Positions 19,841 to 31,595 of a stretch of DNA of 64,000 nucleotides are shown here, one piece after another; positions within the stretch are counted from its first letter, which is position 1, and every line of letters starts with the position of its first letter. A program made the position numbers and the translations under genes. The notes beneath the pieces were generated by a model. The model ran no database searches, had not been told where the DNA came from, and saw only the letters and a list, made by a program, of their open reading frames with translations. Location of the stretch: contig NZ_PVTD01000001.1 of assembly GCF_003003255.1 (NCBI RefSeq), positions 868,001 through 932,000 of the forward strand, read 5' to 3'. Origin of the DNA: Aliiruegeria haliotis. Lineage in GTDB: Bacteria > Pseudomonadota > Alphaproteobacteria > Rhodobacterales > Rhodobacteraceae.

Positions 19841-21018
19841 TCGGACACCAGCGTTGCGGTGGCGATGGCGGCGATGCCTTCCTCCCGGCCGGTGAAACCC
19901 AACCGTTCCGAGGTGGTCGCCTTGACCGATATCCGCGTGACGTCCAACCCCATGATCCGAGCCAGCGCATTGCGCATTGAAGGTGCATGAGGGCCGATCT
20001 TGGGTTGCTCGCAGACCAGCGTGCAATCGACATTGCCGATGCGGAAGCCGCGTTCCGCGGCAAGATCCACGGCATGGCGCAGGAAGATCTCGCTGGCAGC
20101 GCCCTTCCACTGCGGGTCCGACGGCGGGAAATGCTGGCCGATATCGCCATCCGCCAGCGCGCCGTATATCGCGTCCGTGACTGCATGCATCCCGACATCG
20201 GCATCGGAGTGGCCCTGCAGACCCCTCGCATGTGGCACCTCGACCCCGCAAAGCACCACGTGGTCCCCTGCGCCGAAGCGGTGCACGTCGTAGCCGTTGC
20301 CCAACCTCACATCCATCGTCGTTCCTTTCGCGAGGATCCGTTCCGCGCGGGCGAAACAGCCCGGCATCGTCACTTTCATGTTGTCTTCATGCCCCTCGAC
20401 GATCCGAACCTCCAGCCCGGCGGCGAGAGCGACCTCCACGTCGTCGGCCGCACCGCCGGGATGGGCGGCATGGGCGGCGCGGATCGCGGCAAGGTCGAAG
20501 CCCTGCGGTGTCTGCGCCCGGAAGAGGCCATCGCGGGCCGTGGGGTGCAGGACGCAGCCGTCCTCGCCCTTCCAGAGCGCATCGGTAACTGCGAGGGCAG
20601 GGGCCGCTCCCGGGGCGTCCTCCAGCGCAGCAAGGACGCGATCGATGACCTCCGCCGGCACCAGCGGACGGGCGCCATCGTGGATCAGAACGTGAGTCGC
20701 CGAGTCAGGCAATGCGGCCAGGCCCGCGGCGACAGAGGCATCCCGGCTGGCACCGCCGGGCACAGATGCCACATCTGCAGGCAAAAAGGCCGCCGCGAGG
20801 TCGGATTGCTGCGGGTCGATCACCACGACCATCGACCTGACACCGGGGTGAGCACGGAACCGCTCCACCGTATGCAACAGCACGGGCTTGCCGCCAACAC
20901 TCTGATATTGCTTTGGAACAGGACCTCCTGCGCGAACACCCCTACCAGCCGCAACGATCACGGCGGCTATCTCGCGCGGCGCGGCAGCTTCCGCCCCTGT
21001 GGTCTGGCTCTGCGTCAT
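19837..21018 (-). CDS. ispDF: Bifunctional IspD/IspF isoprenoid enzyme
   Basis: A 393-residue fusion of two MEP-pathway enzymes. Residues about 15-230 are IspD, which makes CDP-methylerythritol ([24 protein letters not shown]). Residues about 236-393 are IspF, which makes the cyclic diphosphate ([39 protein letters not shown], with the zinc ligands D and H). The fusion is standard in alphaproteobacteria. It is the first gene of the coupled ispDF-pgpA-cinA unit and is divergent from dusB. Confidence 0.97.
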   Translation of the reverse strand: MTQSQTTGAEAAAPREIAAVIVAAGRGVRAGGPVPKQYQSVGGKPVLLHTVERFRAHPGVRSMVVVIDPQQSDLAAAFLPADVASVPGGASRDASVAAGLAALPDSATHVLIHDGARPLVPAEVIDRVLAALEDAPGAAPALAVTDALWKGEDGCVLHPTARDGLFRAQTPQGFDLAAIRAAHAAHPGGAADDVEVALAAGLEVRIVEGHEDNMKVTMPGCFARAERILAKGTTMDVRLGNGYDVHRFGAGDHVVLCGVEVPHARGLQGHSDADVGMHAVTDAIYGALADGDIGQHFPPSDPQWKGAASEIFLRHAVDLAAERGFRIGNVDCTLVCEQPKIGPHAPSMRNALARIMGLDVTRISVKATTSERLGFTGREEGIAAIATATLVSE

Positions 21019-21189
21019 GCGATCCGTCTAATAGGTGACTGCGAGCAGGGCAACGGGCAAGCCTGCGCCGGGTCTGAGTGATCAAAAATTGTGCAATTCT
21101 TGTTTTTGGGCAAATTTGTAAAAGGATCAACCTTGGAACCCGGCCGCGCTTCGGGCTATCCCCGCTGGTGATGCACAAGGATTAATCAT

Positions 21190-22184
<995 letters not shown>

Positions 22185-22185
<1 letters not shown>

Positions 22186-23267
22186 TGCCAGGCAGTGGAA
22201 CCATCTGGGCCTCGCTGCCCATTCCGGCACTGGTGCTAGCCCCGGACGACCGCATCACCGCGATCAACCCGGCAGCCGAACTGTTCCTGAACAAGACGAT
22301 CAAGGCGCTGGAGGGCGACCTCGTCTATGATCGCATCGCCATCAATGCCCCCGTCGAGGAGGCGCTTGCCCGGGTGCGCGCCAACCGCTCGCCCCTGTTC
22401 ATCAACGACGTCGATGTCGGCATGGGCGACAAGGCGCCGGTGCAATGCAACATCCAGATCGCCCCGATTTCCAACGATACGGAGCGGGCCCTGTTCCTGA
22501 TTTCCCCGCGGGAGATTGCCGGCCGGCTTGGCCGTTCGATCTCCGCCGACAAAGCGGCAAAATCCGCGATCGGCATGGCGGAGATGCTGGCCCACGAGAT
22601 CAAGAACCCGCTGGCCGGCATCACCGGCGCGGCACAGCTGCTGTCGATGAACCTTCCGGCGGAAGACCTGGAGCTGACCGACCTGATCGTGGCTGAGAGC
22701 CGCCGGATCGTGAAACTCCTCGACCAGGTGGAGCAGTTCGGCAACCTGCGCCCCCCGCAGGTCAGGGACGTGAACATCCACGACGTGCTGGATCGCGCCC
22801 GCAAGTCCGCGATGGTCGGATTCGCCGCGCATATGAAGATAAAGGAGGAGTACGATCCCTCCCTTCCGCCGACCCTGGGCGACAGCGACCAGTTGCTTCA
22901 GGTGTTCCAGAATCTGCTCAAGAACGCCGCGCAGGCCGCCGGTGACGAGGCGGGCGAGATCCGGATTCGCACCTTCTACGAACCGAGCCTCCGGGTGCGG
23001 CGTGGCGGGGAGGACGCTGCGCGCGTGCCCCTGCAAGTTGAGATCGTGGACAACGGTCCCGGCCTGCCGCCCGAGATCTCCGACGACATATTCGAACCGT
23101 TCGTGTCCGGCCGTGAGAACGGCACCGGGCTCGGACTGGCGCTGGTGAGCAAGATCATCGCCGAACACAAAGGCTGGATTTCAGTAGAATCCGTGCCCGG
23201 AAAGACGGTCTTCCGCGTATCCCTGCCGGTGGCCGTGACAAACAAGAAGAAGGGCAACGAGGAGTAA
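22185..23267 (+). CDS. ntrB: Nitrogen regulation sensor kinase NtrB
   Basis: A 360-residue cytoplasmic histidine kinase. It has an N-terminal PAS domain (residues about 8-120), the H-box [19 protein letters not shown], the N-box [14 protein letters not shown], then [12 protein letters not shown] and [13 protein letters not shown] of the ATPase. With PII it phosphorylates or dephosphorylates NtrC according to nitrogen status. AGGGAGG precedes the start, and the gene is coupled to dusB by TGATG. ntrC begins 5 bp after its stop. Confidence 0.95.
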
Positions 23268-23272
23268 CTACG

Positions 23273-24646
23273 ATGGACGGAACCATTCTCGTTGCGGATG
23301 ACGACCGCACAATCCGCACCGTTCTGACCCAGGCGCTGACCCGCGCGGGCTGCAAGGTGCACGCCACCTCGTCGCTCGTGACGCTGATGCGCTGGGTCGA
23401 GGAAGGCAAGGGCGACCTGGTGATCTCGGACGTGATCATGCCAGACGGCAACGGCCTGGAAACGCTGCCAAAGATATCCGAGGAGCGGCCCGGGTTGCCG
23501 GTCATCGTGATCTCGGCGCAGAACACGATCATGACGGCGATCCAGGCGGCAGAGGCGGATGCCTACGACTACCTGCCCAAGCCGTTCGACCTGCCGGATC
23601 TGATGAAACGGGCGGCCAAGGCGCTGGAGACCAAACGCCGCGCGCCTATCGCCCGCAACGAGCCTGCGGTTGTGCCCGAGGGGACCGACGACCTGCCGCT
23701 CGTGGGCCGGACGCCGGTGATGCAGGCACTCTACCGGCTGGTGGCGCGGGTGATGAACACCGATCTCGCGGTACTGATCACCGGCGAGTCCGGCACCGGC
23801 AAGTCGCTCATCGCGCGAGCGATCCACGACTTCTCCGACCGCCGCACGCTGCCCTTCGTGGTCGCCGGGGCAGAGGAACTCGCCACGCTCGACGGCCCGG
23901 CAACGATCCTGTCCCGCGCCCGCGGCGGTTCGGTGCTTTTCGACGAGGTTGCCGATCTCGACATGGAGACGCAGGGCCGCATCGTCCGGATGCTGGACGC
24001 GCTGTCCGACACGGCCCCTCGGGTCATGGCGACCTGCCAGGGGGACCTGATGCCGCGCATGGAGGCGGGGACGTTCCGACAGGACCTGTTCTACCGCCTT
24101 GGCGGCGTGACGCTGAATGTCCCGTCACTGCGAGAACGGGTGGATGACATCCCGCTTCTGGCCGAACACTTCCTCGCCCGCGCGGAACGCGACGGGGCCA
24201 ACCCGCGCCGGTTGTCCTCCTCCGCGATGGATCTGGTGCGGGCCTACAGTTGGCCGGGCAACGTGCGCCAGTTGGAGAACACCATTCGCCGGTTGGTCAT
24301 CACCTCTTCGGAGGAGGAGATTGGCCGCTCGGAGGTGGAGCTTGTTCTGGGCAACCAGCCGGAAATCGAGCCGCTGGTCGGCGGGGGCGACGGCGAAAAG
24401 CTGTCTGCCTCGGTCGCGAAACACCTGCGCCGCTACTTCGACCTGCACGGTGGTGTTTTGCCGCCGCCGGGTCTCTATCAGCGAATCCTCAAGGAGGTGG
24501 AAATCCCGCTGATCGAGATCGCGCTGGATGCAACTGGCGGCAATCAGGCGAAATGCGCCGACCTTCTTGGCATAAATCGCAATACCTTGCGCAAGAAGAT
24601 CACCGATCTCGATATTCGCGTGACACGACGCCGCAAGTTGATGTAA
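23273..24646 (+). CDS. ntrC: Nitrogen response regulator NtrC (sigma54-independent type)
   Basis: A 457-residue regulator with a receiver domain (D53 the likely phosphoacceptor, in [13 protein letters not shown]), an AAA+ module (Walker A GESGTGKS at 171-178, Walker [14 protein letters not shown] at about 219-231) and a Fis-type HTH ([20 protein letters not shown]). Between the two Walker motifs the segment is short and the sigma54-contact GAFTGA loop is absent. This is the known R. capsulatus form, which activates sigma70 promoters. It is the last gene of the dusB-ntrB-ntrC group, with 115 bp to ntrY. Confidence 0.95.
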   Translation: MDGTILVADDDRTIRTVLTQALTRAGCKVHATSSLVTLMRWVEEGKGDLVISDVIMPDGNGLETLPKISEERPGLPVIVISAQNTIMTAIQAAEADAYDYLPKPFDLPDLMKRAAKALETKRRAPIARNEPAVVPEGTDDLPLVGRTPVMQALYRLVARVMNTDLAVLITGESGTGKSLIARAIHDFSDRRTLPFVVAGAEELATLDGPATILSRARGGSVLFDEVADLDMETQGRIVRMLDALSDTAPRVMATCQGDLMPRMEAGTFRQDLFYRLGGVTLNVPSLRERVDDIPLLAEHFLARAERDGANPRRLSSSAMDLVRAYSWPGNVRQLENTIRRLVITSSEEEIGRSEVELVLGNQPEIEPLVGGGDGEKLSASVAKHLRRYFDLHGGVLPPPGLYQRILKEVEIPLIEIALDATGGNQAKCADLLGINRNTLRKKITDLDIRVTRRRKLM

Positions 24647-24761
24647 AACCGCAACAGAGCCGTGGCATCCGGGGCACGCCCTGGGGAACGATCACGGAAT
24701 ATGGCGGTAGCGCTGCCCGGATCCACCAGATCTGGGTGGCAGGAACATCACGAGGCAAACC

Positions 24762-27008
24762 TTGGCAGGCGCTCTAAGGCGGTTGAACTGGGAAGGCGTT
24801 GCGCGTCTGCGTCGGAGACGACGGGTTCAGACGGCGGCGAGCTTTGCCCTCGTGGTGCTCGGCCCCATCCTCGTCATTTCAACCTTCCTGATGCTCGGCC
24901 CGCTGGAGCAGGGGGCAAACTCGCCCTCGCTCCGGCTGATCTTGCTGGCCGACATCGTTTACGTGCTTGTTGTTGCGGCGCTGGTCCTTGGCCGGGTTGC
25001 AACCATGATCGGCGCACGCCGCGATCAGTCGGCGGGGTCCAAACTCCACATGCGCCTGACCGGGGTCTTCACGGCCATCGCGCTTGTCCCGACGGTGCTG
25101 GTGGCGATCTTCGCCGGCCTGACGATCAATATTGGCCTTGAGGGGTGGTTCTCCGACCGGGTCCGGAACGTCGTTGGCGCTTCGCTGTCGGCGGCGGAGG
25201 CCTATGAACAGGAACACGTGCGCGACCTTCGGCAGGACACGGCGGTGCTCGCGGGCTATCTGAATGTCGCACGCTCCGCCCGCTACACACTCTCCGATGG
25301 GGAGATCCGGCAGGTTCTGACCCAGGGCCAGCAGCAGGTTCAGCGGGGCCTGCGCGAGGCATATGTCATTGATGGGTCAGGAGAAATTCGGGCACGTGGG
25401 GAACGGTCCTATCTGTTCGACTTCGAGAAACCGAGCCCCGTGGAGATGCAGCGTGCCGCCGACGGCGAGGTCGTGATCATCGAGGATTGGGATACCAATG
25501 AATTCCGCGCCCTGATCAAGCTGACATCCTTCCTCGATCGATTCCTCTACGTGAGCCGGGAAGTGGATGGCGATATCCTGTCACTTCTCGACGAGACGAC
25601 GGAATCCATCCTGCTCTACAACCAGCTTGAGGATGAGCGGGGGAGAATTCTGTTTGAATTCAGCCTTCTGTACCTCGGGTTTGCGCTGATCCTGATCCTT
25701 GCCGCGATCTGGCTCGGGCTGTGGTTCGCAGAACGCTTGTCGCGGCCGATCGGGCGGCTTGCCGCGGCGGCGGAGAAGGTGGGCGAAGGCGACCTGCGCG
25801 TTCAGGTTCGCGAGGAAAGCGGCGACGACGAGATCGCCATCCTTGGCCGGGTGTTCAACCAGATGACCCGCCAGTTGAAGGTTCAGCGTGACGAACTCCT
25901 TGAAACCAACGCAAAGATCGAAACCCGCAGGCGGCTCTTCGAGGCGGTCCTGACCTCGATCACCGCGGGCGTCATCGGTCTGGATGCGGAGGGCCGGGTC
26001 GATTTCATGAACCCGGCCGCGATCCGCCTGCTGAACCTGCCGCTGGATGCCGGCGACCACCACGATGCACTGGCCAAGACCGTGCCCGAGTTTGCCGGGC
26101 TGCTGGCGCGCCTGCGCGTGGACGAACGCAGCGTGACCCAGGAAGAGATCAAGATTACCCGGGACCGGGCGATGGAAACGTTGTTGGTGCGGCTGGCCGA
26201 ACGCCGGTCGTCGGAGGGCGAGCTGGAAGGCTACGTCGTGGCGTTTGACGATGTCACGCAACTGGTCACGGCACAGCGGATGGCGGCGTGGGGCGATGTC
26301 GCCCGCCGCATCGCCCATGAAATCAAGAACCCGCTGACACCAATCCAGCTCTCAGCCGAGCGGTTGAAGCGGAAGTTCACGCGCAAACTGGACGAAGAAG
26401 ACGCCGAGAGCCTCGGCACGATGACCGACGTGATCGTGCGCCAGACCAACGACCTGCGCCGGATCGTCGACGAGTTCTCGAAGTTTGCGCGGATGCCGGA
26501 ACCGGACCGTCGCGACGCTGACCTGACGGAGCTGGTCGAGAACGCGGTGACCTTGCAGAAACAGCAACTGGGCAAGGCGCTGCATTGGCAATTGCCCGAC
26601 GGCCCGACACCGGTGCACGTGGACGAGACAATGATTGGCCAGGCACTGACGAACATTATCAAGAACGGCGGCGAAGCTATCGAGAGCCTTGAAGAAAAAG
26701 GGGCTCCCAGCGGCTTTGTCCCGGAAATCCGCGTGACGTTGGAGCGGCTGGGAAGCCAGGCCGAGGTGCGGGTTTCGGACAACGGGATCGGATTGCCCGA
26801 AGATCGCGGGCGGTTGTTCGAACCCTATGTCACGACGCGAGCGAAGGGCACCGGTCTGGGTTTGCCCATCGTCAAGAAAATCATCGAGGAACACGGGGGC
26901 ACGTTGGAACTTGTCGACGCCCCGGTGTTCGAAGGCAACGCGCATCACGGTGCGCAGGCAATCATCCGGCTGCCTGCAGCAGTCGGACTCGGCCAGGCAG
27001 CCGAGTAG
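24762..27008 (+). CDS. ntrY: Nitrogen regulation sensor kinase NtrY
   Basis: A 748-residue membrane histidine kinase. Three hydrophobic segments lie near residues 24-45, 58-78 and 97-120. A periplasmic region follows, then a fourth helix near 298-318, a HAMP linker, a PAS domain (about 385-490), the H-box [20 protein letters not shown], and the ATPase with NIIKNGGEAIESL and GTGLGLPIVKKIIEEHGG. It pairs with NtrX, which is 21 bp downstream. The start appears to be TTG at 24762, with GAGG at 24752-24755; no ATG gives the conserved basic N-terminus. NtrYX has been linked to nitrogen, redox and envelope control in alphaproteobacteria. Confidence 0.93.
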   Translation: MAGALRRLNWEGVARLRRRRRVQTAASFALVVLGPILVISTFLMLGPLEQGANSPSLRLILLADIVYVLVVAALVLGRVATMIGARRDQSAGSKLHMRLTGVFTAIALVPTVLVAIFAGLTINIGLEGWFSDRVRNVVGASLSAAEAYEQEHVRDLRQDTAVLAGYLNVARSARYTLSDGEIRQVLTQGQQQVQRGLREAYVIDGSGEIRARGERSYLFDFEKPSPVEMQRAADGEVVIIEDWDTNEFRALIKLTSFLDRFLYVSREVDGDILSLLDETTESILLYNQLEDERGRILFEFSLLYLGFALILILAAIWLGLWFAERLSRPIGRLAAAAEKVGEGDLRVQVREESGDDEIAILGRVFNQMTRQLKVQRDELLETNAKIETRRRLFEAVLTSITAGVIGLDAEGRVDFMNPAAIRLLNLPLDAGDHHDALAKTVPEFAGLLARLRVDERSVTQEEIKITRDRAMETLLVRLAERRSSEGELEGYVVAFDDVTQLVTAQRMAAWGDVARRIAHEIKNPLTPIQLSAERLKRKFTRKLDEEDAESLGTMTDVIVRQTNDLRRIVDEFSKFARMPEPDRRDADLTELVENAVTLQKQQLGKALHWQLPDGPTPVHVDETMIGQALTNIIKNGGEAIESLEEKGAPSGFVPEIRVTLERLGSQAEVRVSDNGIGLPEDRGRLFEPYVTTRAKGTGLGLPIVKKIIEEHGGTLELVDAPVFEGNAHHGAQAIIRLPAAVGLGQAAE

Positions 27009-27029
27009 ATTACGAGGGAGATCAAGAGC

Positions 27030-28442
27030 ATGGGCGACATTCTTATCACCGATGACGAACGGGACATTCGCGAACTTGTCGGCGATATCCTGCGCGACGA
27101 GGGGTTCTCTGTCCGGTTGGCGGCCAATTCCGAGGAATGCATGGGCGCGATCGATGACGAGAAGCCGGCGCTGATGATCCTCGACATCTGGCTGAAAGAC
27201 AGCGCGATGGACGGGATCGACATCCTGAAATCGGTGAAGCGCGATCATCCGGAAATCCCGGTCGTGATCATTTCGGGCCATGGCAACATTGAGATCGCAG
27301 TCGCTGCGATCAAGCAGGGTGCCTACGATTTCATCGAAAAGCCGTTCAACATTGACCAGTTGCTGGTGGTCATCCGTCGCGCCATGGAAACGTCGCGCCT
27401 GCGGCGGGAAAACACAGAGTTGCGGCGCAAGGACGTTTCCACCGCTGAAATGATCGGGACCAGCGCCGCCTTCAAAGCGCTGAAATCCCAGCTCGACAAG
27501 GTGACCAAGTCCAATGGCCGGGTGATGCTGACCGGTCCGGCCGGCGCCGGCAAGGAAGTGGCCGCACGCTATATCCATGCCAATTCGAACCGCTCCACCG
27601 CGCCGTTCGTCTCGGTCAATTCCGCGTCCATCGAACCGGAGCGGATGGAAGAGGTCCTCTTCGGACGCGAAACCAACGAACGCGGGGTTGAACCAGGGTT
27701 GCTGGAGGAAGCGCATGGCGGTGTGCTCTATTTCGACGAGATCGCCGACATGCCAATGGGCACGCAATCCAAGATCCTCCGGGTGCTGGTGGACCAGCAG
27801 TTCCAGCGCGTCGGTGGTGGCGAGAAAGTGCGCGTGGATATCCGGGTGATCTCCTCGACCAATCGCGATCTGGAGGCGGAGATCGAGGCGGGGTCCTTCC
27901 GGCAGGAACTCTACCACCGCCTGAACGTTGTGCCGATCCGCGTGCCGGGGCTTGAGGAACGGCGCGAGGACATTCCCGAACTGGCTGTGCATTTCATCGA
28001 GGGGTTCAATACCAGCCAGGGTTTGCCGCAGCGGGAGTTGAGCGATGACGCGGTTGCGCTGTTGCAGACCATGCACCTGCCGGGCAATGTTCGGCAATTG
28101 AAGAACGTCATAGAACGCGTTCTGATCCTTGGGGAAAATTCCGACCCAATCCTGCCTCGGGAGCTTGAAGGCGTGGAACGGGGCGAGACGGAAGACGGGC
28201 GTGTGGTGCTGTCCGGCGCCCTTGCGACCCTGCCGCTGCGCGAAGCGCGGGAATTGTTCGAGCGCGAATACCTGCTGACACAGATCAACCGTTTCGGTGG
28301 CAATATCAGCCGCACCGCGACCTTTGTTGGCATGGAACGGTCGGCCCTGCACCGGAAGCTGAAGTCGCTGGGCGTCGTCACATCTTCCAAGGCGGGCAGC
28401 CGTGTCGCCCACATAGAGGATGCGGCGCAGGCCGCCGAATAA
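27030..28442 (+). CDS. ntrX: Nitrogen response regulator NtrX
   Basis: A 470-residue regulator with receiver (D52 in LMILDIWLKDSAMDG), an AAA+ module (Walker A GPAGAGKE, Walker B GGVLYFDEIADMP) and a C-terminal Fis-type HTH (FGGNISRTATFVGMERSAL). As in other alphaproteobacterial NtrX proteins, no GAFTGA loop is seen between the Walker motifs (FGRETNERGVEPGLLEE stands in its place). It is preceded by ACGAGGGAG and follows ntrY closely, so the pair is an operon. Confidence 0.94.
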   Translation: MGDILITDDERDIRELVGDILRDEGFSVRLAANSEECMGAIDDEKPALMILDIWLKDSAMDGIDILKSVKRDHPEIPVVIISGHGNIEIAVAAIKQGAYDFIEKPFNIDQLLVVIRRAMETSRLRRENTELRRKDVSTAEMIGTSAAFKALKSQLDKVTKSNGRVMLTGPAGAGKEVAARYIHANSNRSTAPFVSVNSASIEPERMEEVLFGRETNERGVEPGLLEEAHGGVLYFDEIADMPMGTQSKILRVLVDQQFQRVGGGEKVRVDIRVISSTNRDLEAEIEAGSFRQELYHRLNVVPIRVPGLEERREDIPELAVHFIEGFNTSQGLPQRELSDDAVALLQTMHLPGNVRQLKNVIERVLILGENSDPILPRELEGVERGETEDGRVVLSGALATLPLREARELFEREYLLTQINRFGGNISRTATFVGMERSALHRKLKSLGVVTSSKAGSRVAHIEDAAQAAE

Positions 28443-28538
28443 GCGCAACACAGACCGAACGGGCGCGCCCGGCGGCGTTGACGCTCCGCCCGGGCTCTGC
28501 CATGGCTGTCACATCCGAGATGAAGCCGGGGCACGACC

Positions 28539-29915
28539 ATGAAGGTCATCATTTGCGGGGCGGGCCAGGTAGGCTGGCAGATCGCCCGGCACCTATCCAG
28601 CGAACAGAACGATGTGACGGTGGTCGACAACAACCCGGAACTGGTGCGCCGGGCGACGGACACACTGGATGTCCAGGGCGTTGTCGGTCACGCCAGCTAT
28701 CCCGATGTGCTCGACAGGGCAGGGGCGGAGGATGCCGACATGGTCATCGCCGCAACCCACTCGGACGAGGTCAACATGGTCACCTGTCAGGTGGCCCATT
28801 CGGTCTTTGGCGTTACGCGGAAGATCGCGCGCCTGCGGGCTCAAAGCTACCTGGAGGCAATCTACCGCGACCTCTACAAGCGCGATCACATGCCGATCGA
28901 CGTAGTGATAAGCCCGGAGCGGGAGGTGGCAGAGGCCGCCCTGCAACGGATTGCGGCGCCGGCGACCTTCGACACCGAGAGCTTCCTCGATGATCGGGTG
29001 CAGCTGCTGGGGATTGCGCTGGACGATGATTGCCCGGTGCTGAACACCCCGCTGCGCCAGTTGACGGACCTGTTCTCGACGCTGCGTGCGGTCGTTGTCG
29101 GCGTGCGCCGGGATGGCACCCTGTTTGCTCCGGAGCCGCGGGACCAGCTGTTTTCCGGCGACCAGGTCTACCTTGCTGCGCTGCATGAGGACGTGGACCG
29201 AACCCTCGATATTTTCGGGAAGCTGACCCAGAAGGCAGAGCGGGTGGTCATTATCGGTGCAGGCAATGTGGGGCTCTCCGTGGCCAAGTCGCTGGAACGC
29301 TCGGAGACGCGGATCCGCGCCCGCATGATCGAGCGGGATCGGGCTGCGGCCGAACGCGCCGCCGACGCGCTGGAACGGACAATCGTGCTGCATGGCGATG
29401 GCATGGACAGCGCAACGCTGGCGGAGGCCAGCATCGACCGCGCCGACGCGGTGATCTGTGTGACCGACGATGACAAGGTCAATCTGCTCGCGGCGGTGCG
29501 GGCCAAGACGGCGGGCTGCAAGATGACCATCGCGCTGGTCAACGACCCGACACTGGTGACGTTGATGGAGCCGCTGGATATCGACGCCTACATCAATCCG
29601 CGCGCCACGACGGTGAGTTCGATCCTGCGGCATATTCGGCATGGCCGTGTACGCGGGGTCTATTCCATCGGCGATGCCGAGGCGGAGGTGATCGAGGCAC
29701 AGGTGCTCTCGACCTCGCCGATCTCCGGCAAGGCGATCCGGGAAATCGACTTCCCCGAAGGCGCCCTGATGGGGGCCATCAAGCGGGACGAGGACATCAT
29801 CAAGCCCGTCGGTGACACCCGGATCCTCGAAGGCGATATCGTGATGATCTTCGCACTGGCCGACGATGTGCCGGAGGTGGAACGTCTCCTGCAGGTCACG
29901 GTGGATTTCTTCTGA
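28539..29915 (+). CDS. trkA: Trk potassium uptake regulatory protein TrkA
   Basis: A 458-residue cytoplasmic NAD-binding subunit that gates the K+ channel. It has two Rossmann/RCK-N domains (MKVIICGAGQVGWQIARHL at the start, RVVIIGAGNVGLSVAKSLE near residue 233), each followed by an RCK-C domain. trkH starts 3 bp after its stop, so they form an operon. It is 96 bp downstream of ntrX. Confidence 0.96.
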   Translation: MKVIICGAGQVGWQIARHLSSEQNDVTVVDNNPELVRRATDTLDVQGVVGHASYPDVLDRAGAEDADMVIAATHSDEVNMVTCQVAHSVFGVTRKIARLRAQSYLEAIYRDLYKRDHMPIDVVISPEREVAEAALQRIAAPATFDTESFLDDRVQLLGIALDDDCPVLNTPLRQLTDLFSTLRAVVVGVRRDGTLFAPEPRDQLFSGDQVYLAALHEDVDRTLDIFGKLTQKAERVVIIGAGNVGLSVAKSLERSETRIRARMIERDRAAAERAADALERTIVLHGDGMDSATLAEASIDRADAVICVTDDDKVNLLAAVRAKTAGCKMTIALVNDPTLVTLMEPLDIDAYINPRATTVSSILRHIRHGRVRGVYSIGDAEAEVIEAQVLSTSPISGKAIREIDFPEGALMGAIKRDEDIIKPVGDTRILEGDIVMIFALADDVPEVERLLQVTVDFF

Positions 29916-29918
29916 ACC

Positions 29919-31436
29919 ATGCGCAGGCTCCTCGATCTGCCCCTGATCGTGATCCTGACCGGTATCGGGTCGCTGGCGATGTTCGTGCCGGCGGGATATG
30001 CGATGTGGACCGGGGATTTCCGGCTGGCCCATACCTTCGGCCTGTCCGGGGTGCTGTGCACCTTCGTGACCGCGATCCTCGCCATTGCGGTGCTGAACTA
30101 CCAGCCACGCAGTCTTGCGCGCAGCCACCTTGCCGCGTTGGTTGCGGCCTACACACTGCTTCCGCTGATCCTCGCGGTGCCGTTTGAGCAGGCCGTGCGA
30201 TCGACAACCTACCTGAATGCCTGGTTCGAGATGGTGTCCTCCATCACCACGACCGGCGCGACGCTGTTCCCTGCCGATCGCCTGCCCCCGGCCGTGCATC
30301 TGTGGCGAGCCCTAGTGGGGTGGCTCGGAGGGTTTCTGATCTGGGTTGCGGCAATCGCCATACTGGCGCCGATGAACCTCGGCGGTTTCGAGGTGGTTTC
30401 GCCCATGCGCATGGGATCCGCCACACGCGGCGGCCGCCGTGGCAGGATCGGAATGGGCGACCCGCGTGATCGCCTGTTGCGATACTCGGTGCAACTCCTG
30501 CCAATATACACGGGGCTGACCGCCGCACTCTGGCTGGGTCTCGTGATGCTGGGTGAAACACCATTGGTCGCGGTCTGCCACGCCATGTCGACGCTTTCGA
30601 CCTCCGGGATCAGCCCGGTTGGTGGAATGGAATATGCGAAGGCCGGTCTGGCCGGAGAGTTTCTGATCTTCATTTTCTTCGCCTTCGCGATCTCACGCGT
30701 GACATTCTCCGGCGATTTCACCCCCTACGGCGCGCGCAGCCTGTTCGAGGATCCGGAGGCGCGGATCGGCCTCGGCCTGCTGATTCTGGTACCGAGCTTC
30801 CTGTTCCTGCGCCACTGGGTCGGCGCCTACGAGGTCGATACGGTGGGCGAGCTGCCCTCCGCCACGCGGGCCTTGTGGGGGGCGGCCTTTTCGGTGTTGT
30901 CCTTCCTGTCGACAGCGGGGTTCGTCAGCGCGGAATGGGACGTGTCCTCGGCCTGGTCCGGACTTCAGACACCGGGGATCGTCCTGCTTGCGCTGGGGCT
31001 GATCGGCGGCGGTGTCGCGACAACCGCGGGCGGGGTGAAACTGCTGCGGGTCTACGCGCTCTACAAGCATTCCGAACGGGAAATGGAGCGGCTGATCTAC
31101 CCGTCGTCCGTCGGAGGGTCGGGCAAGGTCGCCCGTCGCATCCGCACACAAGGCGCCTACGTCGCCTGGATCTTCTTCATGCTGTTTGCGCTGACGCTCG
31201 CCGTGGTGGCGATGCTGCTGGCCACGACCGGTACGGAATTCGACGAGTCGATGGTGATGAGTGTCGCCGCGCTTTCCACCACCGGACCGGCGGCGGGCGT
31301 GGTGCTGGATCATCCGGTCACCTACGCCGCGTTGAACGATCCGGGAAAGATCATCCTCGCGATGGCCATGGCGTTGGGGCGGCTCGAAACTCTGGCGCTT
31401 CTGGCGCTGTTCAACCCGCAATTCTGGCGCAATTGA
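29919..31436 (+). CDS. trkH: Trk potassium uptake membrane protein TrkH
   Basis: A 505-residue inner-membrane K+ channel subunit. The four selectivity-filter loops are visible as SSITTTGATLF, STLSTSGISPVGG, SFLSTAGFVSAEW and AALSTTGPAAGVV, each with the conserved glycine, separated by pairs of hydrophobic helices. It partners with TrkA, 3 bp upstream, for K+ uptake and osmoadaptation. Confidence 0.96.
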   Translation: MRRLLDLPLIVILTGIGSLAMFVPAGYAMWTGDFRLAHTFGLSGVLCTFVTAILAIAVLNYQPRSLARSHLAALVAAYTLLPLILAVPFEQAVRSTTYLNAWFEMVSSITTTGATLFPADRLPPAVHLWRALVGWLGGFLIWVAAIAILAPMNLGGFEVVSPMRMGSATRGGRRGRIGMGDPRDRLLRYSVQLLPIYTGLTAALWLGLVMLGETPLVAVCHAMSTLSTSGISPVGGMEYAKAGLAGEFLIFIFFAFAISRVTFSGDFTPYGARSLFEDPEARIGLGLLILVPSFLFLRHWVGAYEVDTVGELPSATRALWGAAFSVLSFLSTAGFVSAEWDVSSAWSGLQTPGIVLLALGLIGGGVATTAGGVKLLRVYALYKHSEREMERLIYPSSVGGSGKVARRIRTQGAYVAWIFFMLFALTLAVVAMLLATTGTEFDESMVMSVAALSTTGPAAGVVLDHPVTYAALNDPGKIILAMAMALGRLETLALLALFNPQFWRN

Positions 31437-31528
31437 CCGGGCGGTGTTGCTGCGGGCGCAAATCGCCGCGGTGGGAGTGTCGGTTCGGGCTGGAATCTGT
31501 CAGCAACACATACCATAGTGAGGTCTGA

Positions 31529-31546
31529 CGGGTGGTTTGCCGCCCG
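31529..31546 (+). other. Hairpin between trkH and hfq
   Basis: A 7-bp stem (cgggtgg, ccgcccg, one G-U pair) with a 4-nt loop. No T run follows. It may be the end of the trk transcript or a 5' leader element of hfq. Confidence 0.35.
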
Positions 31547-31595
31547 GAAAACGAGACTGGCATTACGCCAAGTATAACAAAACAAGGCAAGAATA

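Noticed and set aside
21060-21189. NtrC-type binding site upstream of dusB
   Set aside because: There are short TGCAC-like and ATTGTGCAAT-like sequences, but no clear paired dyads of the right spacing.
28443-28538. Imperfect GC hairpin between ntrX and trkA
   Set aside because: The stem has a bulge and no T run, so I do not call a terminator.
26352-30299. Long minus-strand frames under ntrY, ntrX and trkA
   Set aside because: They are antisense to genes with intact motifs and have no recognisable domain.
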